Shown here one piece after another: positions 16,400-25,699 of a stretch of 64,000 bases of DNA. Under the pieces are notes generated by a model that saw only the letters and a list, made by a program, of their open reading frames with translations, was not told the origin of the DNA and ran no database searches. Numbering within the stretch: position 1 is the stretch's first letter; the number at the start of each line of letters is the position of its first letter. Source of the DNA: Mycobacterium sp. BK086 (GTDB lineage Bacteria; Actinomycetota; Actinomycetes; Mycobacteriales; Mycobacteriaceae); assembly GCA_004362315.1 (NCBI GenBank), contig SNWL01000008.1, forward strand, positions 434,001 through 498,000, written 5' to 3'. Both the position numbers and the translations under genes were made by a program.

Positions 16400-17626
16400 C
16401 TACCGCCGGTGCTTCACCGGCCGGCCCAGCAGCGTGACCTCCATCAGCCGCCGGATCGTCGCCACCGACTCCGGGCCGGACTCGCGCGCGAACAGCCGAC
16501 GGAAGTCCACCGTCAACGCCAGCGCCGCACCCACCGCATACCGCGCGGCACCGATCTTCATCTCCGGACGCGCCGCCGTCACCAGCCGCGCCCACGCATC
16601 CATCGTCGAATGCTCGATGGTCTCCAGCACCCGCAGGTCCGACTCCGGAACATTGTGCCGCTCTGTGTAATACACGTACGGCAGGTCCGGCCACTCCATC
16701 ACCCGGCCCAGGTACTCGTCGATCACGTCGTCGAGCGCCTCCTCCGGATCGGAGGTCCGCGCCAGCGCGTCCGCCGTATCGCTGGAATGCCGGTCGGCCG
16801 CCCGCCGATACGCCAGCGCCAGGATGTCCGCCTTGCCCGGGAACGACCGGTACAGCCCCGACGCCTGGATGCCCACCGCTGACGCGATGTCCTCCATGCT
16901 CGTATTGCGATACCCGTTGTCATAGAACAACCGCACCGCCTCGTACAACACGTGCTCGTACATTCCGGCCTCGGCGCCGACCACCAGCGGTGCGGGGTGC
17001 GAACCGCTCCGCCGCCGCCCGGCAGGCAGCTCGGCGGCCAGCACATCGGCCGTCATCGTGCAGAGAACAGACCGAATCTCGCCTGCCGCAAGCTGATTCG
17101 AGTGATCGGTAATAGACCCGATGACGGTCAGCGCCGCCGACGACAGCGTCCACGCCTGACTCGTCGTCAACTTGGGATGCAGCTTGAGCAGCGGACGCTG
17201 CATCCGCTCGTTCACCACCTTGAGCTGGTGAACCAGGACCACGCGGTCGTGCTCATTCAGGTAGCGCGCTTCCCACCGATACAGCCCGCCCGCGGCCCGA
17301 TTGGTGATCGTGGCGTCGACCAACGCAGAGGTCAACGCCCGCAACGTCATTGCCGGATCGTCGTCGCCCGCGTCGTCGACGAACGCGGTGGTGTCGACCA
17401 GCATCTGCCCCAGGCCCAGCACGGCGTCGCGGAACAAGTCGTACTTGCTGGAGGAGTGCCGATACAGCGCGGCGGGCGTGATGCCGACCCGCGCGGCGAT
17501 GTCCTCCATGCTGACAGCGTGATAGCCCTGCGACCCGAAGGCGTCGGCGGACGCGCGCGCAATCTGCGCCTTGCGATCCTTCGGCCGGCGCCTAACAGCG
17601 GGTTCGCCATCTGACACGGACTCCAC
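16400..17626 (-). CDS. Double TetR-family regulator (two HTH domains in one chain)
   Basis: The 408-residue protein starts at the GTG at 17626, with AAGGAG eight bases upstream. It contains two complete TetR DNA-binding domains: residues ~17-63 (ADAFGSQGYHAVSMEDIAARVGITPAALYRH) and ~215-262 (VRLFYDNGYRNTSMEDIASAVGIQASGLYR). Each is followed by a ligand-binding helical region. The chain is about twice the usual TetR length, and there is no stop or frameshift between the halves, so this is a genuine fusion or duplication. It is divergent from the MpaB oxygenase gene, and the 171-bp gap holds a perfect inverted repeat at 17695-17708. Control of the oxygenase, and perhaps of the mce operon, is inferred from position only. 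Confidence 0.85.
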   Translation of the reverse strand: MESVSDGEPAVRRRPKDRKAQIARASADAFGSQGYHAVSMEDIAARVGITPAALYRHSSSKYDLFRDAVLGLGQMLVDTTAFVDDAGDDDPAMTLRALTSALVDATITNRAAGGLYRWEARYLNEHDRVVLVHQLKVVNERMQRPLLKLHPKLTTSQAWTLSSAALTVIGSITDHSNQLAAGEIRSVLCTMTADVLAAELPAGRRRSGSHPAPLVVGAEAGMYEHVLYEAVRLFYDNGYRNTSMEDIASAVGIQASGLYRSFPGKADILALAYRRAADRHSSDTADALARTSDPEEALDDVIDEYLGRVMEWPDLPYVYYTERHNVPESDLRVLETIEHSTMDAWARLVTAARPEMKIGAARYAVGAALALTVDFRRLFARESGPESVATIRRLMEVTLLGRPVKHRR

Positions 17627-17694
17627 GCTAGTCGCTCCTTGGCTGCGGTACCGGGCGAGATGCCGAGAACGGTGAGAATAGATAGTTACTTACA

Positions 17695-17708
17695 GCAGCT
17701 TTAGCTGC
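17695..17708. promoter_or_regulatory. Inverted repeat between double TetR and oxygenase genes
   Basis: GCAGC-TTTA-GCTGC is a perfect 5-bp inverted repeat in the divergent promoter region. Nearby, two AT-rich TTACTTA copies at about 17686 and 17740 form a direct repeat that breaks the high-GC background. One or both may be the operator of the double TetR regulator. Confidence 0.35.
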
Positions 17709-17797
17709 AACAAAAGCCAACTTATGGTCTGAACAACATTTACTTAATGACGGCACGTGGCTAGCCTGGAGGCAGTTCGACAAGGGGAGATGTGCGC

Positions 17798-18676
17798 ATG
17801 TCGTCGTCATCGCTGACCACGCAGACCACTCGTATCGCGATTCACAAACGGACCGCCCGCTGGGATGACGAACCCGTCACCGCCGCGGACGCCATGGACT
17901 TCTGGTCCTTCGCCGGTGGCCCGGCCAACGTCATCATGCAGCTCTCGCTGCCCGGTGTCGGCTACGGCGTCGTCGAATCCAAAGTGGATTCCGGCAACCT
18001 GCTCAAGCATCCGTGGAAGCGTGCCCGCACTACGTTCACCTACATCGCCGTCGCGGTGCTGGGCACCGACAACGACAAGCTCCTCTACCGCGAGGCTGTC
18101 AACAGCTCCCACCGCCACGTCAAGTCCACCGACGAAAGCCCGGTGCGCTACAACGCTTTCGACCGCGACCTGCAGATGTGGGTGGCCGCCTGCCTCTTCA
18201 TCGGCCTCGAAGACACCTACCAACTCCTGCGCGGCGAGATGACCCCCGAACAGGCCGAGGGCTTCTACCGCTCGGCCTGGCCGCTGGGCACCACCCTGCA
18301 GGTCACCGACGACCAGTGGCCGCCTACCCGAGCTGCGTTCGACGACTACTGGAACGCCGCCTGCCAGAACGTCCAGATGGACGAGACGGTGCGCGCCTAC
18401 CTGATCGACCTGATCAACCTCAAGATGATCAACCCGTTGCTGCGCTTGCCTTTTCGCGGCCTGCTGAAGTTCCTCACCGCCGGCTTCCTGGCGCCGGTGT
18501 TCCGCGACGCGATGGGCCTGACGTGGAGCGCCAAGAAGCAAAAGCGCTTCGAACTCCTCTTCCGGTTTGTCGCCCTGGTGAACCGCTTCCTGCCGTCGTT
18601 TATCCGCCAGCCCGGCCCCTACGTCCTGCTGGCCGATCTGCGCTGGCGCGCCCGGCGCGGCAAGGCGCTGGTCTAG
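17798..18676 (+). CDS. Oxygenase MpaB family protein (DUF2236)
   Basis: The ATG at 17798 sits seven bases after AGGGGAGA and gives 292 residues. An in-frame GTG two codons earlier is possible. The sequence has the DUF2236 layout: an N-terminal SFAGGPANVIMQLSLPGVGYGVVESKV, the HRHVKS segment with the conserved His implicated in heme ligation, and a central DLQMWVAACLFIGLEDTY. The family includes the rubber oxygenase Lcp and the mycophenolic-acid enzyme MpaB, which are heme-dependent and membrane-associated. Mycobacteria carry many paralogues next to TetR genes and lipid-uptake loci. Its stop is 5 bp from the end of the convergent MPT64-like gene. The substrate is probably an isoprenoid, steroid or fatty compound, by inference. 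Confidence 0.8.
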   Translation: MSSSSLTTQTTRIAIHKRTARWDDEPVTAADAMDFWSFAGGPANVIMQLSLPGVGYGVVESKVDSGNLLKHPWKRARTTFTYIAVAVLGTDNDKLLYREAVNSSHRHVKSTDESPVRYNAFDRDLQMWVAACLFIGLEDTYQLLRGEMTPEQAEGFYRSAWPLGTTLQVTDDQWPPTRAAFDDYWNAACQNVQMDETVRAYLIDLINLKMINPLLRLPFRGLLKFLTAGFLAPVFRDAMGLTWSAKKQKRFELLFRFVALVNRFLPSFIRQPGPYVLLADLRWRARRGKALV

Positions 18677-18681
18677 CGCGA

Positions 18682-19461
18682 TCACGATCCGCCGAACTGC
18701 GGACGCAACACCGAACTCAACGTGGCCAACGGGATGTGCGCCTGCACGGCGCCGCCGTCCATCGACCACTGCATGACGCCGGGCGTGTAGTCCAGCGGGG
18801 TATCGTGCGCCACTGGGTAATCCGGCATGTACAGGATCAGCTCGTCACCGGACAGCGCCCACGCCTTGTACCCACCCGAGTACACTTTGTCGGGGCCCCA
18901 CCGATCGATCACGAACGGATAGCTGCCCGGCTGATGCGGTGGCGGCGCCTGATCCAGCGCGTCCTGAATGAACGGCTGGCCCAGCGACGCGATCGCCCCG
19001 AAATCCGTTCCGGGCTTCAACAGATCGGCCAGCCCCAGCTGAACCCCGCGGCCCATGTCCCAGGTGAACGTGCGAAAAGCGTTGTTGAACTTGGGTCCAT
19101 CGGCGTGATAGTCCTCGTGGAACACCACACTCAGCAAGTCGCCGCGCTGCAGGACCTGAAAGTTCTCCTCACCGAAGCTGTCCTGAACCATGTGTACGCC
19201 GACGTTGCGCCAGTTGTTGACCAGCGTGGTCAGATAGTCCCGGATGGTCGGACCGGTCACCGGGTTGTCGATCAGATCTCCGGGCACGGCCACCTTGATG
19301 TCACGGACCGCCTTGCGCTCCGAGGTCACCGACGTGTGGCAGTACGCCCCGTCCCACTGCGCGCCGAGTCCCGAGCAGAAGTCCGGTGCCGACGCACCGG
19401 CCGCCGGCGCGACCGCTACAGACGCGACGGCCAGCGCACCGAGCACACCATGAATACGCAT
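18682..19461 (-). CDS. MPT64/DUF3298-like secreted protein, last gene of the mce operon
   Basis: The ATG at 19461 gives 259 residues with a signal peptide (MRIHGVLGALAVASVAVAPAAGASA) and an N-terminal Cys pair (DFCSGL, AYCHTS). The mature part follows the plan of M. tuberculosis MPT64 (Rv1980c): an N-terminal DUF4163-like region, then FHEDYHADGPKFNNAFRTFTWDMG as the hallmark of the RsiV/DUF3298 fold, and a C-terminal LILYMPDYPV...HIPLATL strand pair. MPT64-type proteins are exported antigens of unresolved biochemistry. The start lies 6 bp after the Mce-associated gene ends, so it is co-transcribed with the mce genes. Confidence 0.72.
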   Translation of the reverse strand: MRIHGVLGALAVASVAVAPAAGASAPDFCSGLGAQWDGAYCHTSVTSERKAVRDIKVAVPGDLIDNPVTGPTIRDYLTTLVNNWRNVGVHMVQDSFGEENFQVLQRGDLLSVVFHEDYHADGPKFNNAFRTFTWDMGRGVQLGLADLLKPGTDFGAIASLGQPFIQDALDQAPPPHQPGSYPFVIDRWGPDKVYSGGYKAWALSGDELILYMPDYPVAHDTPLDYTPGVMQWSMDGGAVQAHIPLATLSSVLRPQFGGS

Positions 19462-19466
19462 GCGCG

Positions 19467-20051
19467 TCAGGGAAGTTGGACTTTGCTCGCCCGCCACGAA
19501 CCATCGACCTTCTCCAGCGTCATCTTGATCCGGCTGCGGTCGATGCGGGGATCCGGCGCGGCCTTGTTGGCCACCGTCTGGTCGACGAACAACAGCACGA
19601 CGACCTTGTCCTTGGTTGCCGACTGCACCGCGGACTCGATGACCACACCGTGGGCGGTGGCCTTGTTGTCCACCAGCAGCTGGCGCAGCTGCGCACTGGA
19701 TTGCGAATACATGTCCTTGAATTCGCCGGTCGAGCCGTTGAGCACCTCGGTGAAGTTCTGGTCGACGTTGTTGGAGTCGATGCTCGTGAGCACCTGTGCG
19801 TACCGCACGGCGGCCTGCTGGGCGTCGTGGGCGGCGGTGTCGACCTGATGCTGTTGCCATACCTGCCAGCCCAGGAAGCCCGAAAGACCCAGCAGCACAG
19901 CGATCACCACGCCCAGGACACTGCGCCACAGCCACCGCCGGGGACGACGCTCCACAGCCTCGACGGCCTCGACCGGCTCCACCGCCTCTTCGGCAGCCTC
20001 AGCCTCAGTTTCGACGTCAGTATCGGGTTCGTCGGTATCAGTCACAGTCAC
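19467..20051 (-). CDS. Mce-associated membrane protein
   Basis: The GTG at 20051 has AAGGAG six bases upstream, which fixes the start (194 residues). The N-terminal ~40 residues are acidic and Glu/Val/Asp-rich and should be cytoplasmic. One transmembrane helix follows (WRSVLGVVIAVLLGLSGFLGWQVW). The rest is a periplasmic domain with the NTF2-like plan of mycobacterial Mam/Mas proteins, ending KMTLEKVDGSWRASKVQLP. These proteins stabilise the Mce transporter. It lies 10 bp after mceF. Confidence 0.85.
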   Translation of the reverse strand: MTVTDTDEPDTDVETEAEAAEEAVEPVEAVEAVERRPRRWLWRSVLGVVIAVLLGLSGFLGWQVWQQHQVDTAAHDAQQAAVRYAQVLTSIDSNNVDQNFTEVLNGSTGEFKDMYSQSSAQLRQLLVDNKATAHGVVIESAVQSATKDKVVVLLFVDQTVANKAAPDPRIDRSRIKMTLEKVDGSWRASKVQLP

Positions 20052-20061
20052 CGCAATCTCC

Positions 20062-21312
20062 TTAGCTCGGCGGTTCGATCGGCAGCACCGGGCCGCCATA
20101 GGGGGTCGGAATGGTGTAGCGGCCCTTGGGCGTTGGGTCGGTGGTAGCACCCAGGTCGGCACCCGGCGGGGGACCGGCGGTGTCGTCGCCCGCAGGTCGC
20201 GGCGCGTTCTTGGCCCCGCGGATCAGCACGGCGGGATCGTCGTCGCGGCAGTACGTGTACAGGTACGGCTCCGGGTAATCGGCCGACGACGCCGGGCGCC
20301 GCGGCGTGCCGTAGTCGCAGGCGTAGCGCGGGTAGATGTCGGCGGTCGCCCACAGGCCGTGGTCGTGCATCACCGTGGCCCACGCGTCGAGAAGCCCCCC
20401 GCGGTAGTCCGGGAACAGCGCGTTGAGCGCCGGTACCCGCACATACAGCAGCTGCGACGCGGTGGCCATGCTCGTCAACAACCCGACCATGGTGTCGGAG
20501 TTGTCGGTGAACAGATTGTCGGTGGCCGAAAGGGTTTGCGGCGTCTGATCAACGAACCGGCGATACCCGTCGAGCATCTTGTTCACCCCGGTGAACGTGC
20601 GGTCGAGGTTGCCGGTGGCGACCTTGATTCCCGGGCTCTTGTCGGCCGCGGTGGTCAGCACGATCCGGCTGGTCCGCAGAATGCTCGTGGTCTGCGGCAG
20701 AACCGAATCCAGCGTCGACAGCAGGAACGTGCCGCCGTCGATGATGTCGGCCAGCTTCTGTGGGCCCTGATTGGTCAGGCTCAGCTCTTTCTTGATCAGC
20801 TCGAGCTTGGCCGGATCGACCTGCTTCAGCATTCCGTCGGCGTGAGCGAGGACATCGGCCAGGCTCACCGGCACCGACGTCTTACTCTGCGCGATGACAC
20901 TGCCGTCGTGCAGATACGGGCCGGCATCAGAGTCCGGCGCGAACTCGATGTACTGCTCACCGGCCGGGGACAGACCCGACACCCGCACCGGGCTCGACGA
21001 CGGGATCCGGACATCCGAGCGCACCGTGGCCACGGCGTTGACGCCGCCAGGCGTGATCGCCAACGACTGCACCCGCCCGATCGCCACCCCGCGCAGCGTG
21101 ACGTCCTGATTGGGCAGCAGCCCACCGGATTCCGGCAGCTGAATCGTCACCTGATACGCCGAGTCGAACGGCGACACCCGCAGCGCGCCGACCATCACGT
21201 AGGCCGCGCCGACCACCAGCGTCATCACCAAACCCGCTGTCGACAGCCACAACCGCTGCCGGTATCCGAATCCGACCACCTTCACCAGGAGGTCGGCAGC
21301 CTTGTCGATCAT
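20062..21312 (-). CDS. mceF: MceF family substrate-binding subunit
   Basis: This 416-residue protein has a single N-terminal transmembrane helix (LWLSTAGLVMTLVVGAAYVMVGAL), an MlaD/MCE domain (GLLPNQDVTLRGVAIGRVQSL, ~56-76) and a long helical Mce4_CUP1 region. MCE domains form a periplasmic ring and tunnel that carries lipids to the YrbE permease. It is the sixth mce gene and begins four bases inside the mceE end. The C-terminus is Pro-rich with no cysteine cluster. Confidence 0.92.
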   Translation of the reverse strand: MIDKAADLLVKVVGFGYRQRLWLSTAGLVMTLVVGAAYVMVGALRVSPFDSAYQVTIQLPESGGLLPNQDVTLRGVAIGRVQSLAITPGGVNAVATVRSDVRIPSSSPVRVSGLSPAGEQYIEFAPDSDAGPYLHDGSVIAQSKTSVPVSLADVLAHADGMLKQVDPAKLELIKKELSLTNQGPQKLADIIDGGTFLLSTLDSVLPQTTSILRTSRIVLTTAADKSPGIKVATGNLDRTFTGVNKMLDGYRRFVDQTPQTLSATDNLFTDNSDTMVGLLTSMATASQLLYVRVPALNALFPDYRGGLLDAWATVMHDHGLWATADIYPRYACDYGTPRRPASSADYPEPYLYTYCRDDDPAVLIRGAKNAPRPAGDDTAGPPPGADLGATTDPTPKGRYTIPTPYGGPVLPIEPPS

Positions 21313-22523
21313 GGCGGCGGCTCCGTCGGTGCGGGCTCAGGCGGCGGCCCGGGCGGCGGACCCTGCGGCGCGACGATGACTTCGCCGGGCTGGTCGGGAC
21401 TGGGCAGCACCGGAACCTGCGGAACGCCGGGGCCGGATCCGACGACGCGCTGCTGCAACCGCCACAGCGTGTACTTGAACGTGCCGACCATCTGGGCCCA
21501 GTCGTAGCGCTTGGGTCCGTGGAAGCCGGGGTCACCGAGGAAGCCAGCATCGGGCATCGACCCGAGGACCAAACGGTCGATGCTGGCCCGCACCGAGAAC
21601 GAGTTGCTGGCAGTCGCTTTGATGATCGGCGGCATCAGCCGGTTCAACGAGCGCAGGTCGGCATCCGGGGCCAGCACCAGATCGTTCCACGACCGGGCGA
21701 TGGTGTTGGCGTCGGCGATCACACTGCGTCCGCTGGTGTCGGTGCCCGCTATCGACGGGAACTTCTGCAGCTGCGTGCCGGTGTCGCCGACCTGCAGGAC
21801 GACGTCGGAGACCGTGTCCGCGTTGGCGGCCAGCGTGTCGGTCGCCGGACCCGCCGCGACCATCACCTCGGACAGCGCCTGGTTCTTGGCATCGAGTTCC
21901 TTGGCCAGCTGCGAGGTTTCGGTCAGCGCGTCCGAAATCTGACCCGAGCGCGCTGTCAGCTTGGACAGCGTGCCGTTGGTCTTGGCGATGATGTCGCCGA
22001 ACGCCTGGCCCTGATCGCCGGTCGCCTTGCCCATGCCGTTGATGACGTTGGTGAAGTTGCGCACCGCACCGCCGTTGACCATGACCGCCGCGGAGCTGAG
22101 CACCGACTCCACCGTGGCCGCCGCCGCGGTGTTGTCCAGGCCGATGGTGTCGCCGTCCTTCAACAGCGGCGTGGTTGCCGAAGCGTCCGGTGGAGGCTTC
22201 AACGCGATGAACACATCGCCCAGCGGTGTCGCCGAACGTAATTCGGCGGTACTGCCCTGGGGTAGCCGCACGCCGTCCATGATCCGGATCGTGGTGACCG
22301 CGGTGTAGTTGTGCGCGACCATGGTTTCCATCTGGCCGACGTCGGCGCCGGCGAGCTTCACCTTGGCGCTGGCGGGCAGGTTCAGCGCGTTGGAGAAGAT
22401 GGCGGTCAGCCGGTACCCGCCGCTGCCGACGGTCGGCGCGGGTAACGGCAGGCTGGACAACCCGTTGGACGAGCAGCCCGAGACGCCGACCACCACCGCG
22501 AGCACCGCCACCAAGCGCTTCAT
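21309..22523 (-). CDS. mceE: MceE family lipoprotein
   Basis: This is a 404-residue lipoprotein. The signal MKRLVAVLAVVVGVSGC has a lipobox with Cys17, which should be acylated and anchor the protein in the membrane, as in LprK/MceE proteins. The MCE domain follows (NLPASAKVKLAGADVGQ near 49-65), then long coiled helices (SGQISDALTETSQLAKELD). The tail is a Pro-rich run of about 25 residues. It overlaps the mceD end by four bases and the mceF start by four. Confidence 0.92.
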   Translation of the reverse strand: MKRLVAVLAVVVGVSGCSSNGLSSLPLPAPTVGSGGYRLTAIFSNALNLPASAKVKLAGADVGQMETMVAHNYTAVTTIRIMDGVRLPQGSTAELRSATPLGDVFIALKPPPDASATTPLLKDGDTIGLDNTAAAATVESVLSSAAVMVNGGAVRNFTNVINGMGKATGDQGQAFGDIIAKTNGTLSKLTARSGQISDALTETSQLAKELDAKNQALSEVMVAAGPATDTLAANADTVSDVVLQVGDTGTQLQKFPSIAGTDTSGRSVIADANTIARSWNDLVLAPDADLRSLNRLMPPIIKATASNSFSVRASIDRLVLGSMPDAGFLGDPGFHGPKRYDWAQMVGTFKYTLWRLQQRVVGSGPGVPQVPVLPSPDQPGEVIVAPQGPPPGPPPEPAPTEPPP

Positions 22524-23635
22524 TTCTGCCCCATCGCAGCCATGCCGTCGAGCACGTAGGTCAGCCCGAAGTCCGGTCCGAAGTCCTGCAATGTGCCGGT
22601 GCTGCAGCCCAGTTGGCGCAGGCCCATCAGGTTGCAGATCTCCTTGGTGTACTGGCTGTCGAACAACACCCGGTCGGTGAGCACCCGGGCCCGCGCCGCG
22701 CCGTTGGTCTGGTCGACGACGTTGTACATATTGTCCAGGGTCAAGGGGGCGACGTCGAGGAATTCTTTGAGGTCCCGCTGACGCTCCACGAGGGTGGTGG
22801 CGGTCGTATTGCCGTTGTTGACAACAGCTTTGATGTTGTCGCGGTTCTTCTCCAGGAAATCACCGACCTGGGTGAGCAGGGTGTTCATCGTCTTGCCGGT
22901 GGTGCCGCTGCCGAAGTCCTCGTCGTTGACGATCTGGCTCAGCTGGCGCACGGTCGATCCGAAATCGCGCAGGGTCGCGTCATTGTCGGCTGCGGCCTGC
23001 ATCAGCGAGCTCAGGTTGCGCACGATCGTGGTCAGCTGATCGCGGGTCGTTGCGCCACCATCGGCGGACAGCCGCAACGCATTCGACAGCTGGCCGAGCG
23101 CGTCCTTGATCTTCTGCCCGTTGCCGTCGGCGATCGCCGCACCCGAGTTCACGACGTCAGCCACCGGACCGTTGCCGTTGCCGTCGCCCTTCAACGACAC
23201 CGAGATCTTGTCCAGCACCCCGAGCACCCGAGCGAACTCGACGGGCGTCTTGGTCCGCGGCAGCCCGATGGTGTCATGATCCTTGAGCGTCGGGCCACTG
23301 CGGTAGGGCGGGGTGAGCTCGATCTGCCGGTCGGTCAGGATCGACGTCGAGATCGTCACCGCCTGCGCATCGGCCGGGATCTTGACGTCGCGGTCGACGG
23401 TGAACTGGACCTCGACGTAGCCGCTCTTCGGGGTGATCGTGGTGACCTTGCCGACCGGCATGCCCAGCACCGCCACCGTGTTGTCGACATACAGCCCTGC
23501 GGCGCTGTCGAATTGGGCGGTCAGCGTGATGTGGTCGGTGGTCGACCGGAAGTACACCCACGCGACGGTGACCACCGATGCCACGGCCACTGTGATCACC
23601 GTCAGAATCGCCAGCAGCCTGGCCCGGGCACTCAC
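22520..23635 (-). CDS. mceD: MceD family substrate-binding subunit
   Basis: The GTG at 23635 overlaps the mceC stop by four bases (GTGA) and gives 371 residues; an in-frame ATG at 23695 would push the start 60 bases into mceC. It has one N-terminal transmembrane helix (LLAILTVITVAVASVVTVAWVYF), an MCE domain (GLYVDNTVAVLGMPVGKV, ~46-63) and a helical CUP1 domain. The C-terminal GLRQLGCSTG is a typical MceD ending with cysteines. It is a subunit of the hetero-hexameric Mce lipid channel. Confidence 0.92.
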   Translation of the reverse strand: MSARARLLAILTVITVAVASVVTVAWVYFRSTTDHITLTAQFDSAAGLYVDNTVAVLGMPVGKVTTITPKSGYVEVQFTVDRDVKIPADAQAVTISTSILTDRQIELTPPYRSGPTLKDHDTIGLPRTKTPVEFARVLGVLDKISVSLKGDGNGNGPVADVVNSGAAIADGNGQKIKDALGQLSNALRLSADGGATTRDQLTTIVRNLSSLMQAAADNDATLRDFGSTVRQLSQIVNDEDFGSGTTGKTMNTLLTQVGDFLEKNRDNIKAVVNNGNTTATTLVERQRDLKEFLDVAPLTLDNMYNVVDQTNGAARARVLTDRVLFDSQYTKEICNLMGLRQLGCSTGTLQDFGPDFGLTYVLDGMAAMGQK

Positions 23636-24651
23636 TTGCAGTCCTTGTAGTACTGGATCATGCCGAATTGCTTGGCCCGCCCGCTGATCGCGCACATCCA
23701 GGAGTCGACCGCAATCCCGTTGGGCGTGTTGAAGTCGACGGCGTTGCCGGTGCCGCTGGCGTTGGCGAAGCCGCGCAGCGCCACCGGGCCGGCCTGCAGG
23801 GTGCTGCGCAGTAGATCGTCATGCTGGGCCAGCAGGTCGGAGAGCTTGCGCAGGTTCGTGATGGTTTGGTCCAACTCGCTGCGGTTGGCCACCACGGTGG
23901 TGCTCATCGTGTTCACCAGATTGGTCAGCGCCGCGATCATCGCGTGAAACGTCGCGCTGCGGTCCACGAACCGGCCGATCAGCTCCTGGCCCTGGTTGAT
24001 CATCGCGGCGATGTTGGCGTGCTGACGTTCCAGGGTGCTGCTGATCATGTCGGTGCTTTTCAGCAAGGCGCCCAGCTGGTCCCGGCGATCGGCGATGACC
24101 GTCGACAGGGTCTGGATGTTGCGCATGGCCTCCGGCACGACCGTGGGCAGCCCCTGCATCTGCGTGCCCAGAATGCCCAGCGACTTGGCGAACGCATCGG
24201 TGTCGACCTGCTCGTAGGTGGTCGTCACATCGGCGAGCGCTTCCTGTAGGTCGTAGGGGACTTCGGTGTGCGACAGGTCGAAGGTGTTGTTGGGCAACGT
24301 CCCACCGTCTTCGGGCTCCAAAGCCAGATAGCGGGACCCCAGGATTGTGGCGACCTTGATGACCGCCTTCGAGTTCTTGCCCAGCACGACGTCGTTGCGC
24401 ACCTCGAGCCCGGCCTCGACGTGGTCGCCGGCCAGCTTCATGCTGGTGACCTTGCCCACCTGAATGCCGCCGATGGTGATCGGGTTGCCCGTCTGCAGGG
24501 CGGCGGCCTGAAGGAACTTCGCGGTGTAGTGCGTGTGACCGACGTTGGCCGCGTTGGCGATCAGCATCGCCCCGACGATGACGCTGACCACGGCCACGGC
24601 GATCAGACCGAGCCAGGTCTTGTTGTAACTCTCCAGCCGCCGCCTAGCCAT
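23632..24651 (-). CDS. mceC: MceC family substrate-binding subunit
   Basis: This 339-residue protein begins MARRRLESYNKTWLG with a transmembrane helix (LIAVAVVSVIVGAMLIANA). The MCE domain is seen at QTGNPITIGGIQVGKVTSM (~54-72). Helical repeats (RDQLGALLKSTDMISSTL) follow, and the end carries two Cys (WMCAIS, YYKDCK). It overlaps mceB by eight bases. Confidence 0.92.
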   Translation of the reverse strand: MARRRLESYNKTWLGLIAVAVVSVIVGAMLIANAANVGHTHYTAKFLQAAALQTGNPITIGGIQVGKVTSMKLAGDHVEAGLEVRNDVVLGKNSKAVIKVATILGSRYLALEPEDGGTLPNNTFDLSHTEVPYDLQEALADVTTTYEQVDTDAFAKSLGILGTQMQGLPTVVPEAMRNIQTLSTVIADRRDQLGALLKSTDMISSTLERQHANIAAMINQGQELIGRFVDRSATFHAMIAALTNLVNTMSTTVVANRSELDQTITNLRKLSDLLAQHDDLLRSTLQAGPVALRGFANASGTGNAVDFNTPNGIAVDSWMCAISGRAKQFGMIQYYKDCK

Positions 24652-25699
24652 TGGCCATATTCCTGCATCGTGGGGTGTACATCGCCTTGTTCCCCGGTGT
24701 CGCGTGGTCCACGATGATCGGCGTCACATCGTTCAACCCGGGGAAGAACCCGGTGCCGTTCAGGTCGCAGGCGTACGCGTTGGCGAAGGCGCCCTCGTTG
24801 GTGATCCGGGCCAAGCCCTTGAGCATCAGCGGCAGGTTGGCGCCAGTGAACGCCAGCTGCGGCTCGATATCGACCAGGTGGCCGGTGAAACCGGGCTGGC
24901 GAGTGACCATTTCGTTCAGCTGCGGGTTGACGGTGTCCGAGATCGTCGACAACTGGCGGATCACCCGCGCCAGTGAGCCCGTCGCGTCGATCAGCTCGGG
25001 GCGGCGCGCATTGAAGTCCGACACCACCTTGGTGGTCTGGGACAGCACCTGATCGAGGCTCTTGTTCTGCGCCGACAGGCTGCCCATCACCGTGTTCAGT
25101 TGGGTGATGACGTCGCCCAATACCTCGTCGCGGCCGGCGAATGTGTCAGTGAGGGTGGAGGTTTGACTGACCAGCTGCAGGATCGAGGCATTGTCACCCT
25201 GCAACGACTGGATGACGCCCTTGGTCAGGTTGTCGGCGTCGCGCGGGTTCAGCACGCTGAACAGCGGCTCATAGCCGTTGAGCAGTGTCCCGACGTCAAA
25301 GGACGGATCGGTGCGCTCCACCGGGATGGTGGTGCGCGGGGCGAGTTGTCCGGTGTCGCCGATCTTGCCCAGGGACAGCCCGAGATACCGTTGGCCGACG
25401 ATGTTCTGGTAGGTCACCGAGGCGACGGTGTTGCCGAACAGACGCTGGTCGTTCTGGACGACGAACTCGACCTTGGCCAATTTGCCTGCCAGTTCGATCT
25501 TTTCGACCCGGCCGACGCGCACGCCCGCCATCCGGACATCGTCACCTTCCCGCAGCCCGTAGACGTCGGTGAACATCGCCGCGTACGGCGTGGTGGGGCC
25601 GGCGACGTCGCGACGCAACGTGACGTACACCAGCCAGGTCAGCGTCATCGCCACGACCATGAACAGCGACAGCCCGATCAACGGGGCACGGAATCTCAT
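24644..25699 (-). CDS. mceB: MceB family substrate-binding subunit
   Basis: The 351-residue protein has a transmembrane helix at residues ~7-28 (LIGLSLFMVVAMTLTWLVYV) and an MCE domain (GLREGDDVRMAGVRVGRVEKIE). The conserved VASVTYQNIVGQRYLGL is a hallmark of MceB. Its ATG shares one base with the mceA stop (TGATG). The C-terminal AYACDLNG and YTPRCRN cysteines match other MceB proteins. Confidence 0.93.
   Translation of the reverse strand: MRFRAPLIGLSLFMVVAMTLTWLVYVTLRRDVAGPTTPYAAMFTDVYGLREGDDVRMAGVRVGRVEKIELAGKLAKVEFVVQNDQRLFGNTVASVTYQNIVGQRYLGLSLGKIGDTGQLAPRTTIPVERTDPSFDVGTLLNGYEPLFSVLNPRDADNLTKGVIQSLQGDNASILQLVSQTSTLTDTFAGRDEVLGDVITQLNTVMGSLSAQNKSLDQVLSQTTKVVSDFNARRPELIDATGSLARVIRQLSTISDTVNPQLNEMVTRQPGFTGHLVDIEPQLAFTGANLPLMLKGLARITNEGAFANAYACDLNGTGFFPGLNDVTPIIVDHATPGNKAMYTPRCRNMANG

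Noticed and set aside
16400..17626. Frameshifted or fused pseudogene
   Set aside because: Both TetR halves are full and in one open frame with sensible linkers, so it is a functional double-domain regulator, not a sequencing artefact.
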